Virus record (IMG/VR): IMGVR_UViG_3300036985_007658
Span: 1 to 40,101 of that record
DNA length: 40,101 nt
From: a virus
Direction: 5' to 3' (one strand)
Part shown: one piece after another, positions 29,497-37,212 of the stretch
How positions within the stretch are numbered: position 1 is the stretch's first letter
Layout of the letters: every line of letters starts with the position of its first letter
The notes under the pieces: generated by a model
Databases searched by the model: none
What the model saw: only the letters and a program-made list of their open reading frames with translations
What the model was told of the DNA's origin: nothing
Position numbers and translations under genes: made by a program

Positions 29497-29769
29497 ATGA
29501 ATAGTTTAAAAGAAAGAATATTAAAAACAAAAGAATATCAGAAAATTTATCAGGCTCATTATCGTAAAACTTATAAAGCAAAAAACAGAAAAATGTGCAC
29601 TACTGATATTTATAATTTTAAAACAATAAGGAACGAAATTAATAGTTTGAGTATTGAATCATTTAATGGATCACCTGAACTAACTTGCTCTCATTTCGGT
29701 TGTGAAAAAGTATTAAATTATAGGGAAATTTTATTCGGTTCAAAATGTATTAATCACAGTAAAAAATAA
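29497..29769 (+). CDS. Small zinc-binding-like early protein
   Basis: This 90-residue protein has a basic helical N-terminus (LKERILKTKEYQKIYQAHYR) and a C-terminal set of potential zinc ligands (LTCSHFGCEKVL, then SKCINHSKK). These C, H and C residues are spaced like a short zinc finger. It starts three bases after the terminator T-run, so its promoter is probably further upstream or it depends on read-through. Function unknown. Confidence 0.6.
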   Translation: MNSLKERILKTKEYQKIYQAHYRKTYKAKNRKMCTTDIYNFKTIRNEINSLSIESFNGSPELTCSHFGCEKVLNYREILFGSKCINHSKK

Positions 29770-29772
29770 AAA

Positions 29773-29985
29773 ATGGAAATCAAACTTTTTAAGTATTCTG
29801 AAACAGAATTTAGTTTTCTATCTGATTACGAAATAGCTGTAGGTGACGAAATAAAAATGGGAACAACAAAAGATGGTATGCCGATAAATAGGATCGTCGA
29901 ATATATTATCGAACAAAGGCCGTCGAAAGGTATTTTTTCGCAAAAGCATCCTATCTGGACAAAATTATTTTTCAGTAAACTCTAA
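29773..29985 (+). CDS. Small hypothetical early protein
   Basis: The 70-residue protein is beta-rich (SFLSDYEIAVGDEIKMGTTK) with a basic aromatic end (PIWTKLFFSKL). It follows the zinc-finger-like gene with a three-base gap and precedes the SSB-like gene by 29 bases. No family is recognised. Confidence 0.5.
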   Translation: MEIKLFKYSETEFSFLSDYEIAVGDEIKMGTTKDGMPINRIVEYIIEQRPSKGIFSQKHPIWTKLFFSKL

Positions 29986-30014
29986 ACACACTGGCTCTGT
30001 AAACCAGCATAATT

Positions 30015-30335
30015 ATGGCAGATCAAATACTACCAAAAGGAATCAGATTTTTTAACAAGAAAGCAAGTCAGCCAGACTTCGTGATCGGTGCTCTGGTTAT
30101 TACCTTTAATGAACTCGTAAATTTTGGAAAAGAAAATCCAGAACTATTGAGTGAATATAACGGTGAGAAGCAATTACGTTTGCAAGTTCTTAAATCAAAA
30201 GAAGGAAATCTGTATGCATCTGTAGATACTTTTAAACCTACTACAGGAGCAATTCCAGCTACGCCATCAGCTCCACCTTACGTAGCACCAGTGTTACCTA
30301 CGACCGGGAGTTCAGACGGTGATCTTCCATTTTAA
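30015..30335 (+). CDS. SSB-like single-strand DNA-binding protein
   Basis: The 106-residue protein has a beta-rich body (FVIGALVITFNELVNFGKEN, LRLQVLKSKEGNLYASVD), a Pro/Ala/Ser linker, and an acidic C-terminal tip ending GDLPF. This tip matches the DDDIPF-type tail through which bacterial SSBs recruit partner proteins. The size is below a typical SSB but suits a compact OB fold. The context of recombination and replication genes supports the role. A terminator follows. Confidence 0.7.
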   Translation: MADQILPKGIRFFNKKASQPDFVIGALVITFNELVNFGKENPELLSEYNGEKQLRLQVLKSKEGNLYASVDTFKPTTGAIPATPSAPPYVAPVLPTTGSSDGDLPF

Positions 30336-30344
30336 TTAACAAAT

Positions 30345-30372
30345 GGGCTGGGTATATTGCCCAGCTCTTTTA
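30345..30372 (+). terminator. Intrinsic terminator after the SSB-like gene
   Basis: The stem GCTGGG/CCCAGC (30347-30352 and 30360-30365), extended by weaker pairs, is followed by TCTTTTAAATTTT. It separates the SSB-like gene from the gene at 30384. Confidence 0.75.
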
Positions 30373-30383
30373 AATTTTATTTT

Positions 30384-30527
30384 ATGGCGAAAGGTAAATA
30401 TTATGGAGGTGGTAGAACGAAGGTTGATAAGGATGAAAAAATGGTTCAGGTTTTTTATTCTGTAAAAGGAAAACATTACGCAGAAGCAGTTAAACAAGTT
30501 AATGAACTAATAAAAAAATGGAAATGA
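30384..30527 (+). CDS. 47-residue basic protein
   Basis: The frame encodes MAKGKYYGGGRTKVDKDEKM and a helical C-terminus (GKHYAEAVKQVNELIKKWK). It follows the terminator and its stop overlaps the next gene start (ATGA at 30524), indicating translation coupling. Too short for routine calling but well supported by coupling. No family recognised. Confidence 0.55.
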   Translation: MAKGKYYGGGRTKVDKDEKMVQVFYSVKGKHYAEAVKQVNELIKKWK

Positions 30528-30748
30528 GGATTACAATAATTTCTGAATACGATAAAAGATTTATTACTGAAAATTCTTTAAAATTAACACAGCGTGAAAT
30601 AGCTACAAAATTAGGAATCACTGTTTCATCTGTTCAGCATTATATTAAAAAAAATAATCTCGAATTTAAACGTCATAATCAAAACGAAATTCAAGAGTTT
30701 AAAGAAGATTTTTCACTTTGCCCAATTCTGGGTATTAAATATTGGTAA
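30518..30748 (+). CDS. Helix-turn-helix protein
   Basis: The 76-residue protein contains a clear helix-turn-helix, LTQREIATKLGITVSSVQHY near residues 23-42, in a short Trp/Tyr-ended protein. Two starts are possible, 30518 or 30524. The latter gives an ATGA overlap with the 47-residue gene and is equally good. It lies directly before the VRR-NUC gene (one-base gap). It is a plausible regulator of early genes. Confidence 0.7.
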   Translation: MEMRITIISEYDKRFITENSLKLTQREIATKLGITVSSVQHYIKKNNLEFKRHNQNEIQEFKEDFSLCPILGIKYW

Positions 30749-30749
30749 T

Positions 30750-31289
30750 ATGAGATGGAATACGAGATACAGAAACAGTCATAATAATTGGGTGAAAAAT
30801 AAATCACCTGTATACTTCGAAGCTTGCGGAGGCGAAACAATGAAAGTAACTTTTCCAAAAGTTACAAGTTCAAATGGATTAACAAGAGCTGTAATAAATT
30901 TCCTTACTTGGGAAGGACATCACGCTGAAAGAACGAATACAATGGGCAGGCCAGTAGATAAGACAGAAAAATATATTGACGTAGTAGGACGAGAACGAGT
31001 TATCGGTTCAATGGAATGGCAGAAAGGAACAGGAACGAAAGGTTCGTCAGATATAAAAGCAGATATTGTTCATAAATATTACCGTTTTCCTATTCCTGTA
31101 AAAATAGAAGTAAAATGGAATAAGGATAAACAAAGCAAAGATCAGATGGAATATGAAAAAGCAATTGAAAAATCTGGAGGTGTATACATAATTGTAAAAA
31201 CAATTGATGGTTTTTTAGATTGGTACGATAATTTTTTATTAAGTTTGTCAAATATTACTTCATGCAGTAGTGTGCAAGAAGTGATTTAA
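30750..31289 (+). CDS. VRR-NUC-type nuclease
   Basis: The 179-residue protein has the VRR-NUC core: TKGSSDIKADIVHKYYRFPI near residues 90-109, then KIEVKWNKDKQSKDQMEYEK near 114-133 and GGVYIIVKTIDGFLDW. These provide the Asp, Glu-x-Lys and Gln residues of a PD-(D/E)XK nuclease active site. A start near residue 31 (MKVTFPKV) is possible because the conserved core begins there. It probably acts in replication or recombination, for example as a Holliday-junction or flap nuclease. Confidence 0.8.
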   Translation: MRWNTRYRNSHNNWVKNKSPVYFEACGGETMKVTFPKVTSSNGLTRAVINFLTWEGHHAERTNTMGRPVDKTEKYIDVVGRERVIGSMEWQKGTGTKGSSDIKADIVHKYYRFPIPVKIEVKWNKDKQSKDQMEYEKAIEKSGGVYIIVKTIDGFLDWYDNFLLSLSNITSCSSVQEVI

Positions 31290-31304
31290 AACCTCACGTT
31301 TTAA

Positions 31305-31340
31305 AGGGGATGTTCATCACTACATGACATCCTCTTTTTA
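31305..31340 (+). terminator. Intrinsic terminator before the primase gene
   Basis: GGGGATGT (31306-31313) pairs with the CATCCTC-side arm ending at ~31334, with a few extra inner pairs, followed by CTCTTTTT. It lies between the nuclease stop (31289) and the primase start (31356). Confidence 0.65.
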
Positions 31341-31355
31341 TTTAGAAAAATTCAT

Positions 31356-33635
31356 ATGGATATTTCAATATTTTCAGACCTTTTTTCAATAGGTTTGCAC
31401 CCAATACCACTTCACTGGAATTTAGATAAAAAACAAGCAGAAATTTATCCTGATCATAAAACAGATATTCATTCACTTGATGGTAAACCAGATATGAATG
31501 ATATTACAAGATGGCTCAAAAAAATACAAAATTGCAATGCGATAGCTTTGAAATTATATCCACCGTTTTTTATGCTCGATTTTGATTTAAAGAACGATAC
31601 TCGTAAAAATATCTTTGACGATTGGTATAATATTATCGCATCGACAAACGAAGATGTATTAAGAAAAGTTTGTATCGAAAAAACAAGGTCAGGAGGTTTT
31701 CACGTTTACGCTAAATTTAAAGGTGTAGATAATAAAAAGATGCTTGCAGTTAGTAAGGATAAAAAAGAGGTGATAAGTGTATACACTGGCGGACTTTTAT
31801 CGTTCTGTTATCCTACACCAGATTATGAAATAATTCATAATGATTTTACCGACCTTGAAGATTTAGATCAGGATGAATTTGATCTGCTATGTTCAGCTGC
31901 ATCGTATTTTAACGATTATGACAATACTGATATACTTACTAATGATAAAAAAATAATATCGTACCCTAACGAATACGAATCTACAGCATTACAATTCGAT
32001 TCAGAATGTAACGATGAAATATTCGAAAGGTTATTAAATAGTATTGAATTATTTGAAGTAAAAAATAAGCGGTCGCCAAAACATTATTTGCCTTATTTGA
32101 GAAAAGGATCAAACGCAGCATATTCTGCGAAGGTTTATTTCAGTACGAAAAAACTTTTGTTGTTCTCAGGTAGCTTTGTTGATTTCCCAAACTTCCATAA
32201 TAAAATAAACGAAGATGATATTGCTTGGATTTTAACACCTACAAAAATAATCTACTATAAAAATAAACGTGACTGGCAGAAAACAATTTCAGACATAGAA
32301 TATATATGTAAAACGTACGATATTATTTTAAAGCCTACATTGCCAGTAACAAAGCAGCCTATAAATGATCGATTGAATTTTCCTTATGATATTTATCCAG
32401 AAAAGATACAGCAATTTATTTTCGCTCAAAGTATACAGCATGAATATCTCGCTGGTGCAATTTTAGGTGCTATTTCTACTGTTATCGGAAATACTACATA
32501 TTTACAAGCAATGCCAGGATATAACGTAAAATCAATTTTATATATGGCCATAGTAGCACCACCAGGAGCAGCTAAAACGCCAGCAGTAAAAAAAGCATTT
32601 GCACCTTTGGAATTTTTTGATAACGAAAATTATCTTTCATATAAATTACAGGTTGAAAGCTACGAAAAAGAATTGGCCCAATACGATAAGGATAAAAAGA
32701 ACAGTGAAAAACCTTCAACACCTATTTTCCCGCAAACTATTATCAAAGATTCTACTATCGAAATGGTCAGCCATATACTTATGAATAATCCTTTTGGGTG
32801 CTGTATTTTAGCTGACGAACTTAGTGGATTTTTAAACAGGATGAATCAATACAAGGCTGGCGATGAAGAACAGAAATGGCTGGAATTATGGTCAGGATCA
32901 AGTATTTTGAATCAGCGAGTTTCTACAGGAGTAAAAAAAGTAAACGATCCATTTTGTTCAATTATCGGAGGTATTCAGCCAGGCGTTCTGGAATCATTAA
33001 GCAAAGAAGAAAGGCAGCATAATGGGTTTTATCATAGATTCCTTTTTGTTTACCCTAAACAGCAGGAAAAGCAGCCATGGCAGCAAATAATAGTTCCAAA
33101 GAATATTATATCTGCTTTTGACGATATTTTCTTTACAATGCTCGAATTTAGATTTAAAGAAAAAACTGTTTACGAACTGGACCAGGAGGCAAATTTGCTT
33201 TATAAAGAATGGTTCGATCATAAGAATACGAAGTATAATAAAGCTGCTACTGATAATATTAAAGGAATTATCGCCAAGTATCAGGATTACTGCCTGCGGT
33301 TTTCTTTAATTATACAGGTTATTGAAGACGGCGAAAACAGATCCAGTATTGTTACTTCTAAAACAATGGAGCGGGCGATCAGGCTGACTGAGTATTTCCT
33401 TGGTAATATGCATAAGGCTGGAAAAGTATTAAATCCAGAAACACCAGTTGATAAGCTAAACGAAAACTACAAGTTAATGTATGACAGTTTACCTCAGCAG
33501 TTCAGTACGAAAACGATGCTACAGATTGCTGTAACTTTCGGCATAAAGGAGGGATCGGCGAAGGTTTTTCTGTCAAGACAGGACGGAAAACTGTTTCAGA
33601 AAATAGAAAGAAACGTGTATGAAAAGATGTTTTAA
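31356..33635 (+). CDS. Primase-polymerase/DUF3987 helicase-type replication protein
   Basis: The 759-residue protein has an N-terminal archaeo-eukaryotic primase-polymerase domain: FMLDFDLKND near 72-81 with Asp75 and Asp77, and TRSGGFHVYAKF near 110-121 with His116. A second domain of DUF3987 type follows, with a Walker A-like PPGAAKTPA near residue 400 and a Walker B-like CCILADELSGFLNR near 480. Fusion of primase and ATPase is a common single-gene replicase starter in phages. It lies directly upstream of an iteron-like cluster that could be its origin. Confidence 0.85.
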   Translation: MDISIFSDLFSIGLHPIPLHWNLDKKQAEIYPDHKTDIHSLDGKPDMNDITRWLKKIQNCNAIALKLYPPFFMLDFDLKNDTRKNIFDDWYNIIASTNEDVLRKVCIEKTRSGGFHVYAKFKGVDNKKMLAVSKDKKEVISVYTGGLLSFCYPTPDYEIIHNDFTDLEDLDQDEFDLLCSAASYFNDYDNTDILTNDKKIISYPNEYESTALQFDSECNDEIFERLLNSIELFEVKNKRSPKHYLPYLRKGSNAAYSAKVYFSTKKLLLFSGSFVDFPNFHNKINEDDIAWILTPTKIIYYKNKRDWQKTISDIEYICKTYDIILKPTLPVTKQPINDRLNFPYDIYPEKIQQFIFAQSIQHEYLAGAILGAISTVIGNTTYLQAMPGYNVKSILYMAIVAPPGAAKTPAVKKAFAPLEFFDNENYLSYKLQVESYEKELAQYDKDKKNSEKPSTPIFPQTIIKDSTIEMVSHILMNNPFGCCILADELSGFLNRMNQYKAGDEEQKWLELWSGSSILNQRVSTGVKKVNDPFCSIIGGIQPGVLESLSKEERQHNGFYHRFLFVYPKQQEKQPWQQIIVPKNIISAFDDIFFTMLEFRFKEKTVYELDQEANLLYKEWFDHKNTKYNKAATDNIKGIIAKYQDYCLRFSLIIQVIEDGENRSSIVTSKTMERAIRLTEYFLGNMHKAGKVLNPETPVDKLNENYKLMYDSLPQQFSTKTMLQIAVTFGIKEGSAKVFLSRQDGKLFQKIERNVYEKMF

Positions 33636-33654
33636 GGCCAAAACAGCGATAATA

Positions 33655-33892
33655 GTTACAATAGTTACAAAGTAGTAACATTTACTGTTTTCCTAAAAAC
33701 CAATGCCATTATAGATTTCGGCAGAAAGTTACAAAGTAACAAAAATATAGAGATTTAAAAAGTATATTATTATTTATATAAATAGATACAATTACATAGA
33801 CTACGAAAAAACTGTTACTTTGTAACTTTCTTTGATAATCAATTAGTTATATCGTTTTAACCTGTTACTTTGGATGTTATTATTGTTACTTT
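33655..33892. repeat. GTTACTTTGTAAC-type repeat cluster, candidate origin of replication
   Basis: The 275-base gap after the replicase gene holds repeated GTTAC units in both orientations: GTTAC at 33655 and 33664 (with a partner GTAAC at 33675), the perfect inverted motif GTTACAAAGTAAC at 33728-33740, GTTACTTTGTAAC at 33814-33826, and GTTACTTTG/GTTACTTTA at 33864 and 33885. The sequence around them is AT-rich. Such iterated sites next to a primase/helicase gene are typical of phage replication origins, although an operator for the downstream nuclease genes is an alternative. Confidence 0.6.
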
Positions 33893-33910
33893 ATATATTA
33901 AACATAATTT

Positions 33911-34567
33911 ATGAAATATAGCACAGACGGTAAATGCGAGTTTAATCCAGAAAATCATACATATACGGTTAATGGAAAATTATTAAAAAGCGTAACGACT
34001 TTTATATCTGAACATAAAAATAAATTTGATTCAGAAGGAGCAGCAGAAAAATATGCTTTAAAACACGGACTTGAAAAATCTTTGGTTTTATCTAAATGGA
34101 AACAACTTGGCGAAATAGCTTGCCAAATAGGAACCGCTGTTCATTACGTTTTTGAACATTATATTTTACATAATCAGATTTTAACTACTGGAAACTATGG
34201 AAAAGAAAAAACAGCAGTAAAATTTATCTGCGAAATGTTTTTTACAGATAGACTTATTCCAGTAGCTACTGAAATAATAGTTTACGACGAAATTTTAGGT
34301 ATATCAGGAACGATAGACTGTATCTGTAAAAATAGTAAAAACCAGTACTTTATACTTGACTGGAAAACAAACGAAATAATCCAGGAAAATAATTACGGTA
34401 AAATGATGCTACGACCTTTTTCACATATACCAGATTGTACTCTTTATCATTATAGCATGCAATTATCTCTTTACAAAAAATTATGCAAAGAATATAAAAT
34501 TGAAGATATCTTCATTGTTCATATAAACCATAACGATTACAAAATAATAAAAGCGCAAAAATTATGA
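33911..34567 (+). CDS. RecB-like PD-(D/E)XK nuclease
   Basis: The 218-residue protein carries RecB/Cas4-type nuclease motifs: GTAVHYVFEHYIL near residues 77-89, EILGISGTIDCICKN near 128-142, FILDWKTNEI near 149-158 (Asp and D-x-K), and YHYSMQLSLYKKL near 180-192, the QxxxY-type motif. The order and spacing match a phage exonuclease working with Bet. No Cys cluster is visible, so it is not a typical iron-sulphur Cas4. It overlaps the next gene by four bases. Confidence 0.85.
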   Translation: MKYSTDGKCEFNPENHTYTVNGKLLKSVTTFISEHKNKFDSEGAAEKYALKHGLEKSLVLSKWKQLGEIACQIGTAVHYVFEHYILHNQILTTGNYGKEKTAVKFICEMFFTDRLIPVATEIIVYDEILGISGTIDCICKNSKNQYFILDWKTNEIIQENNYGKMMLRPFSHIPDCTLYHYSMQLSLYKKLCKEYKIEDIFIVHINHNDYKIIKAQKL

Positions 34568-34953
34568 AACAGTTTAACATGTTCAGCAAAGCAGAAGAAG
34601 AAGAAAAAAAATATTCTGTAAAAATTGAAGCACCTATTTATGAACCTAAATATGAAAAACCTCATATCATGGAATTATGTAACAGGTCGAAATCTCAAAG
34701 AATGATTTCAGAAATAGATAATTCAAACGTAAGCGAAGAAGAAAAAGCATTTTTAAAAGATGCAGCAGCAAGACATAATGTTTTCCATTATGAAAAAATA
34801 GCTGACTATTATGCTCAAGCTTCAGTTGAAATGCAATACCTAATGGAACGATCAGCGCTTGTAATTATAGACTTCGAAAAAGCAATAGAACTCGGATACG
34901 TAAAACTTTGTTCAGATATTAAAAATCAATACCTACAAGAATATGGCGAATAA
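34564..34953 (+). CDS. Helical early protein, function unknown
   Basis: The 129-residue protein has an acidic Lys-rich N-terminus and a helical C-terminal domain (EEEKAFLKDAAARHNVFHYE and KIADYYAQASVEMQYLMERS). The ARH and YYAQASxExQxLMxRSALVIIDF patterns give the impression of a conserved domain that I cannot name. It is coupled to the nuclease and the methyltransferase genes by overlaps, so a role in DNA processing or modification is possible. Confidence 0.55.
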   Translation: MKQFNMFSKAEEEEKKYSVKIEAPIYEPKYEKPHIMELCNRSKSQRMISEIDNSNVSEEEKAFLKDAAARHNVFHYEKIADYYAQASVEMQYLMERSALVIIDFEKAIELGYVKLCSDIKNQYLQEYGE

Positions 34954-35827
34954 TAAAATAAGTATTATGGAAAATAATAAAATAAGTATTATGGAAAATA
35001 AAAAAACTTTGCAGAAAATCTCAAAACAAGATCTTAATGAGTTTGCAGAAATTTGTAAATCTTTATTCGATGTAAATAAAGATGATTTTATTAATCAGGT
35101 GCAGCTTCTATATAAATGGCACGATGGAGGAAAAACGCCTGAAAAAATACAGTGCCTACAAGATCGTTGGTACTCATCCCTTTGGGAAGAAAATCCAGAT
35201 TATTCAGTTTACGATGATATTTATTATTTAGCAGACTGCTTTGCTTGCTGGAAGATATATTCACGAAATTATCTTAGATCGATTATTGATAATAAATCTT
35301 TAGCATCTAAAGATGATCATTTAAATTTCTACAATTTTAAGTCGATATATGAAAAGATAACAGAAAAAGGTGGTAAATTAAAAATTGTTGATGTAGGCTG
35401 CGGTATAGGGTACTCAACCTTGGCTCTATCTGAAATATTTGAAGAGCATGAAGTTTATGGGACAAATTTAAAAGATACTACCCAGTGGAAACTATGCGAA
35501 AAACTTGGTGTTAACTTAAAAGAGGGTACTGAACAAATCGGTAAGATTGACGCAATATTCGCATTTGAATATTTTGAGCATTTTCAGGATCCAATTGAGC
35601 ATTTGAAATACCTGGTAGCAACGTCAGATCCAGAATTTTTTTTAATAGCAAATTCTTTCGGGACAACTTCTATTGGGCATTTTTTAGAACAGGATTACAA
35701 CGGCGCTAAAGTCTCATCGAAAGGTTTCGGTAGAATTTTTGGCCAAGAAATGAGAAAGCTTGGCTATAAGCAACACGATACAAATATTTTTAATCGCAAA
35801 CCTTCCTTCTGGATAAAACAAAAATAA
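34943..35827 (+). CDS. Class I SAM-dependent methyltransferase
   Basis: The 294-residue protein has motif I (LKIVDVGCGIGYSTLALS near 146-163), an acidic residue region after it, and AFEYFEHFQDPIEHLKYL near 210-227, a UbiG-like motif. The substrate is not identifiable. The N-terminal 17 residues are two copies of an eight-residue unit NNKISIME from a 24-base tandem repeat at 34949-34996, so the true start may be 34943, 34967 or 34991. It is coupled with the glycosyltransferase gene downstream, suggesting a joint DNA- or glycan-modification role. Confidence 0.75.
   Translation: MANNKISIMENNKISIMENKKTLQKISKQDLNEFAEICKSLFDVNKDDFINQVQLLYKWHDGGKTPEKIQCLQDRWYSSLWEENPDYSVYDDIYYLADCFACWKIYSRNYLRSIIDNKSLASKDDHLNFYNFKSIYEKITEKGGKLKIVDVGCGIGYSTLALSEIFEEHEVYGTNLKDTTQWKLCEKLGVNLKEGTEQIGKIDAIFAFEYFEHFQDPIEHLKYLVATSDPEFFLIANSFGTTSIGHFLEQDYNGAKVSSKGFGRIFGQEMRKLGYKQHDTNIFNRKPSFWIKQK
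34949..34996 (+). repeat. 24-bp tandem duplication at the methyltransferase start
   Basis: Two exact copies (34949-34972 and 34973-34996) of a 24-base unit each contain the string AGTATTATGGAA and so one ATG. A third ATG at 34991 follows in the last copy. Duplication of the start region could tune translation, or simply be a recent slippage. Confidence 0.9.
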
Positions 35828-36678
35828 TGTATAATAATAATTTTGCAGTTTTTATACTGACACACGGAAGACCGGATAACGTAAAAACTTTAAACACTCT
35901 AAATAGGTGCGGATATACTGGTAAAATATATTTTATCGTAGATAATGAAGATAAAACTATCGATAAATACATAAAAAACTTTGGATCTGAATATGTAAAA
36001 ATATTTGATAAAAAAGCAACAGCAGATCAAGTTGACGAAGGTAATAACTTTGACGAACGTAGAACGATTACACACGCAAGAAATGCCTGCTTTAAAATAG
36101 CTAATGAAATAGGTGTTAAATATTTTATTCAGCTTGATGACGATTATAATGGATTTTATTATCGCTACTTTATCGGAACAAAAATTATAACGAATATTGA
36201 TGCAGTATTCGATATTATGCTTAATTTTTACAAATCAGTAAATATTAAATCGATAGCTTTTTCACAAGGAGGCGATCATATAGGTGGTTTCCAAGGAATA
36301 AGATTCAAACGTAAATGCATGAACTCTTTTATCTGCTCGACAGACCGGGAATTTCAATTCATAGGAGCAATGAATGAAGACGTTAACACTTACACAACTC
36401 TCGGAACTCGTGGCGATATATTTTTCACTTTTACTAACTTACAGTTAAATCAGGCTGCTACGCAAAGCCAGAATAGTGGTATCACTGACATGTATTTAAG
36501 ATACGGAACATATTGCAAAGCATTTACAACGGTAATGATGCACCCTTCAGCTGTAAAAGTTTCAATGATGCATACTACAAATGCAAGAATACATCATGCG
36601 ATAAAATGGAGTAATACAACGCCAATGATAATAGATCAGAAATACAAAAAAAGCACAGAAGAATTATTAATGTTTTAA
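35827..36678 (+). CDS. TET-associated-type glycosyltransferase
   Basis: The 283-residue protein opens with FAVFILTHGRPDNVKTLNTL, then FIVDNED, YFIQLDDDYNGFYYRY with the DDD/DxD motif, and IGAMNEDVNTYTTLGTRGDI. This order and the DDDY segment recall the TET-associated glycosyltransferase (TAGT) family, which is linked to phage DNA hypermodification. No TET dioxygenase or hydroxymethylase is seen in this genome, so the acceptor is open. It directly follows the methyltransferase and precedes the terminase genes. Confidence 0.7.
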   Translation: MYNNNFAVFILTHGRPDNVKTLNTLNRCGYTGKIYFIVDNEDKTIDKYIKNFGSEYVKIFDKKATADQVDEGNNFDERRTITHARNACFKIANEIGVKYFIQLDDDYNGFYYRYFIGTKIITNIDAVFDIMLNFYKSVNIKSIAFSQGGDHIGGFQGIRFKRKCMNSFICSTDREFQFIGAMNEDVNTYTTLGTRGDIFFTFTNLQLNQAATQSQNSGITDMYLRYGTYCKAFTTVMMHPSAVKVSMMHTTNARIHHAIKWSNTTPMIIDQKYKKSTEELLMF

Positions 36679-36687
36679 ATATGTTTT

Positions 36688-37212
36688 ATGGAAGTAGTTA
36701 AGAAAAAAATGCAGGTTTCTGACGATATATTAATTCAAATGATGAAGGATTTATTGGACAAAGGTGAAAGAGGTGCCACAAACTTCTATGAACTTTTGAG
36801 GGTAGAAATAAAAATCAACAAGACCAGATGTTTGAAAATATATCCTGACGCAGAATCACAGTGGGTAAAATTTAAAAATAATGCGATAGACGAAGTAAGA
36901 TACGAGCAGATAGCAGACGCTGCTGTAATCGGCTTAAAATCGGATTTAGAACTCGAGGCTATTCTTTGCCAATTCGCTTCTGGAAATTTATCAGTATCAG
37001 AATGGGTGAAAGGCCAAGTGATTTTAAGAGATGTTACGCCAATGGAATCTATTGCGGCAATTAGTCAGATATTTAAAAAGCGTGGAAGTTATGCTGCTAC
37101 AAAAACTGATCTGACATCGTTAGGTGAAAAGATAAACCAGCCAACTATTCTTACAGATAATCAGTTCGATAAATTACTAAAAGAAATCAACGACAAAAGC
37201 GAAAATGGTTAA
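36688..37212 (+). CDS. Terminase small subunit
   Basis: This 174-residue helical protein lies directly before the large terminase gene (eight-base overlap). Its N-terminal part (DDILIQMMKDLLDKGERGAT) contains a possible helix-turn-helix. The C-terminal half has a helical oligomer-type region (SAISQIFKKRGSYAATKTD-like). The position and size are diagnostic. It recognises the packaging site in the family. Names such as TerS are assigned by context, not by a strong motif. Confidence 0.75.
   Translation: MEVVKKKMQVSDDILIQMMKDLLDKGERGATNFYELLRVEIKINKTRCLKIYPDAESQWVKFKNNAIDEVRYEQIADAAVIGLKSDLELEAILCQFASGNLSVSEWVKGQVILRDVTPMESIAAISQIFKKRGSYAATKTDLTSLGEKINQPTILTDNQFDKLLKEINDKSENG

Noticed and set aside
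33997-34060. Cas4-type nuclease call for the RecB-like protein
   Set aside because: The motifs fit RecB-like exonucleases generally, but the four cysteines of Cas4 iron-sulphur proteins are absent and there is no CRISPR array in the window.
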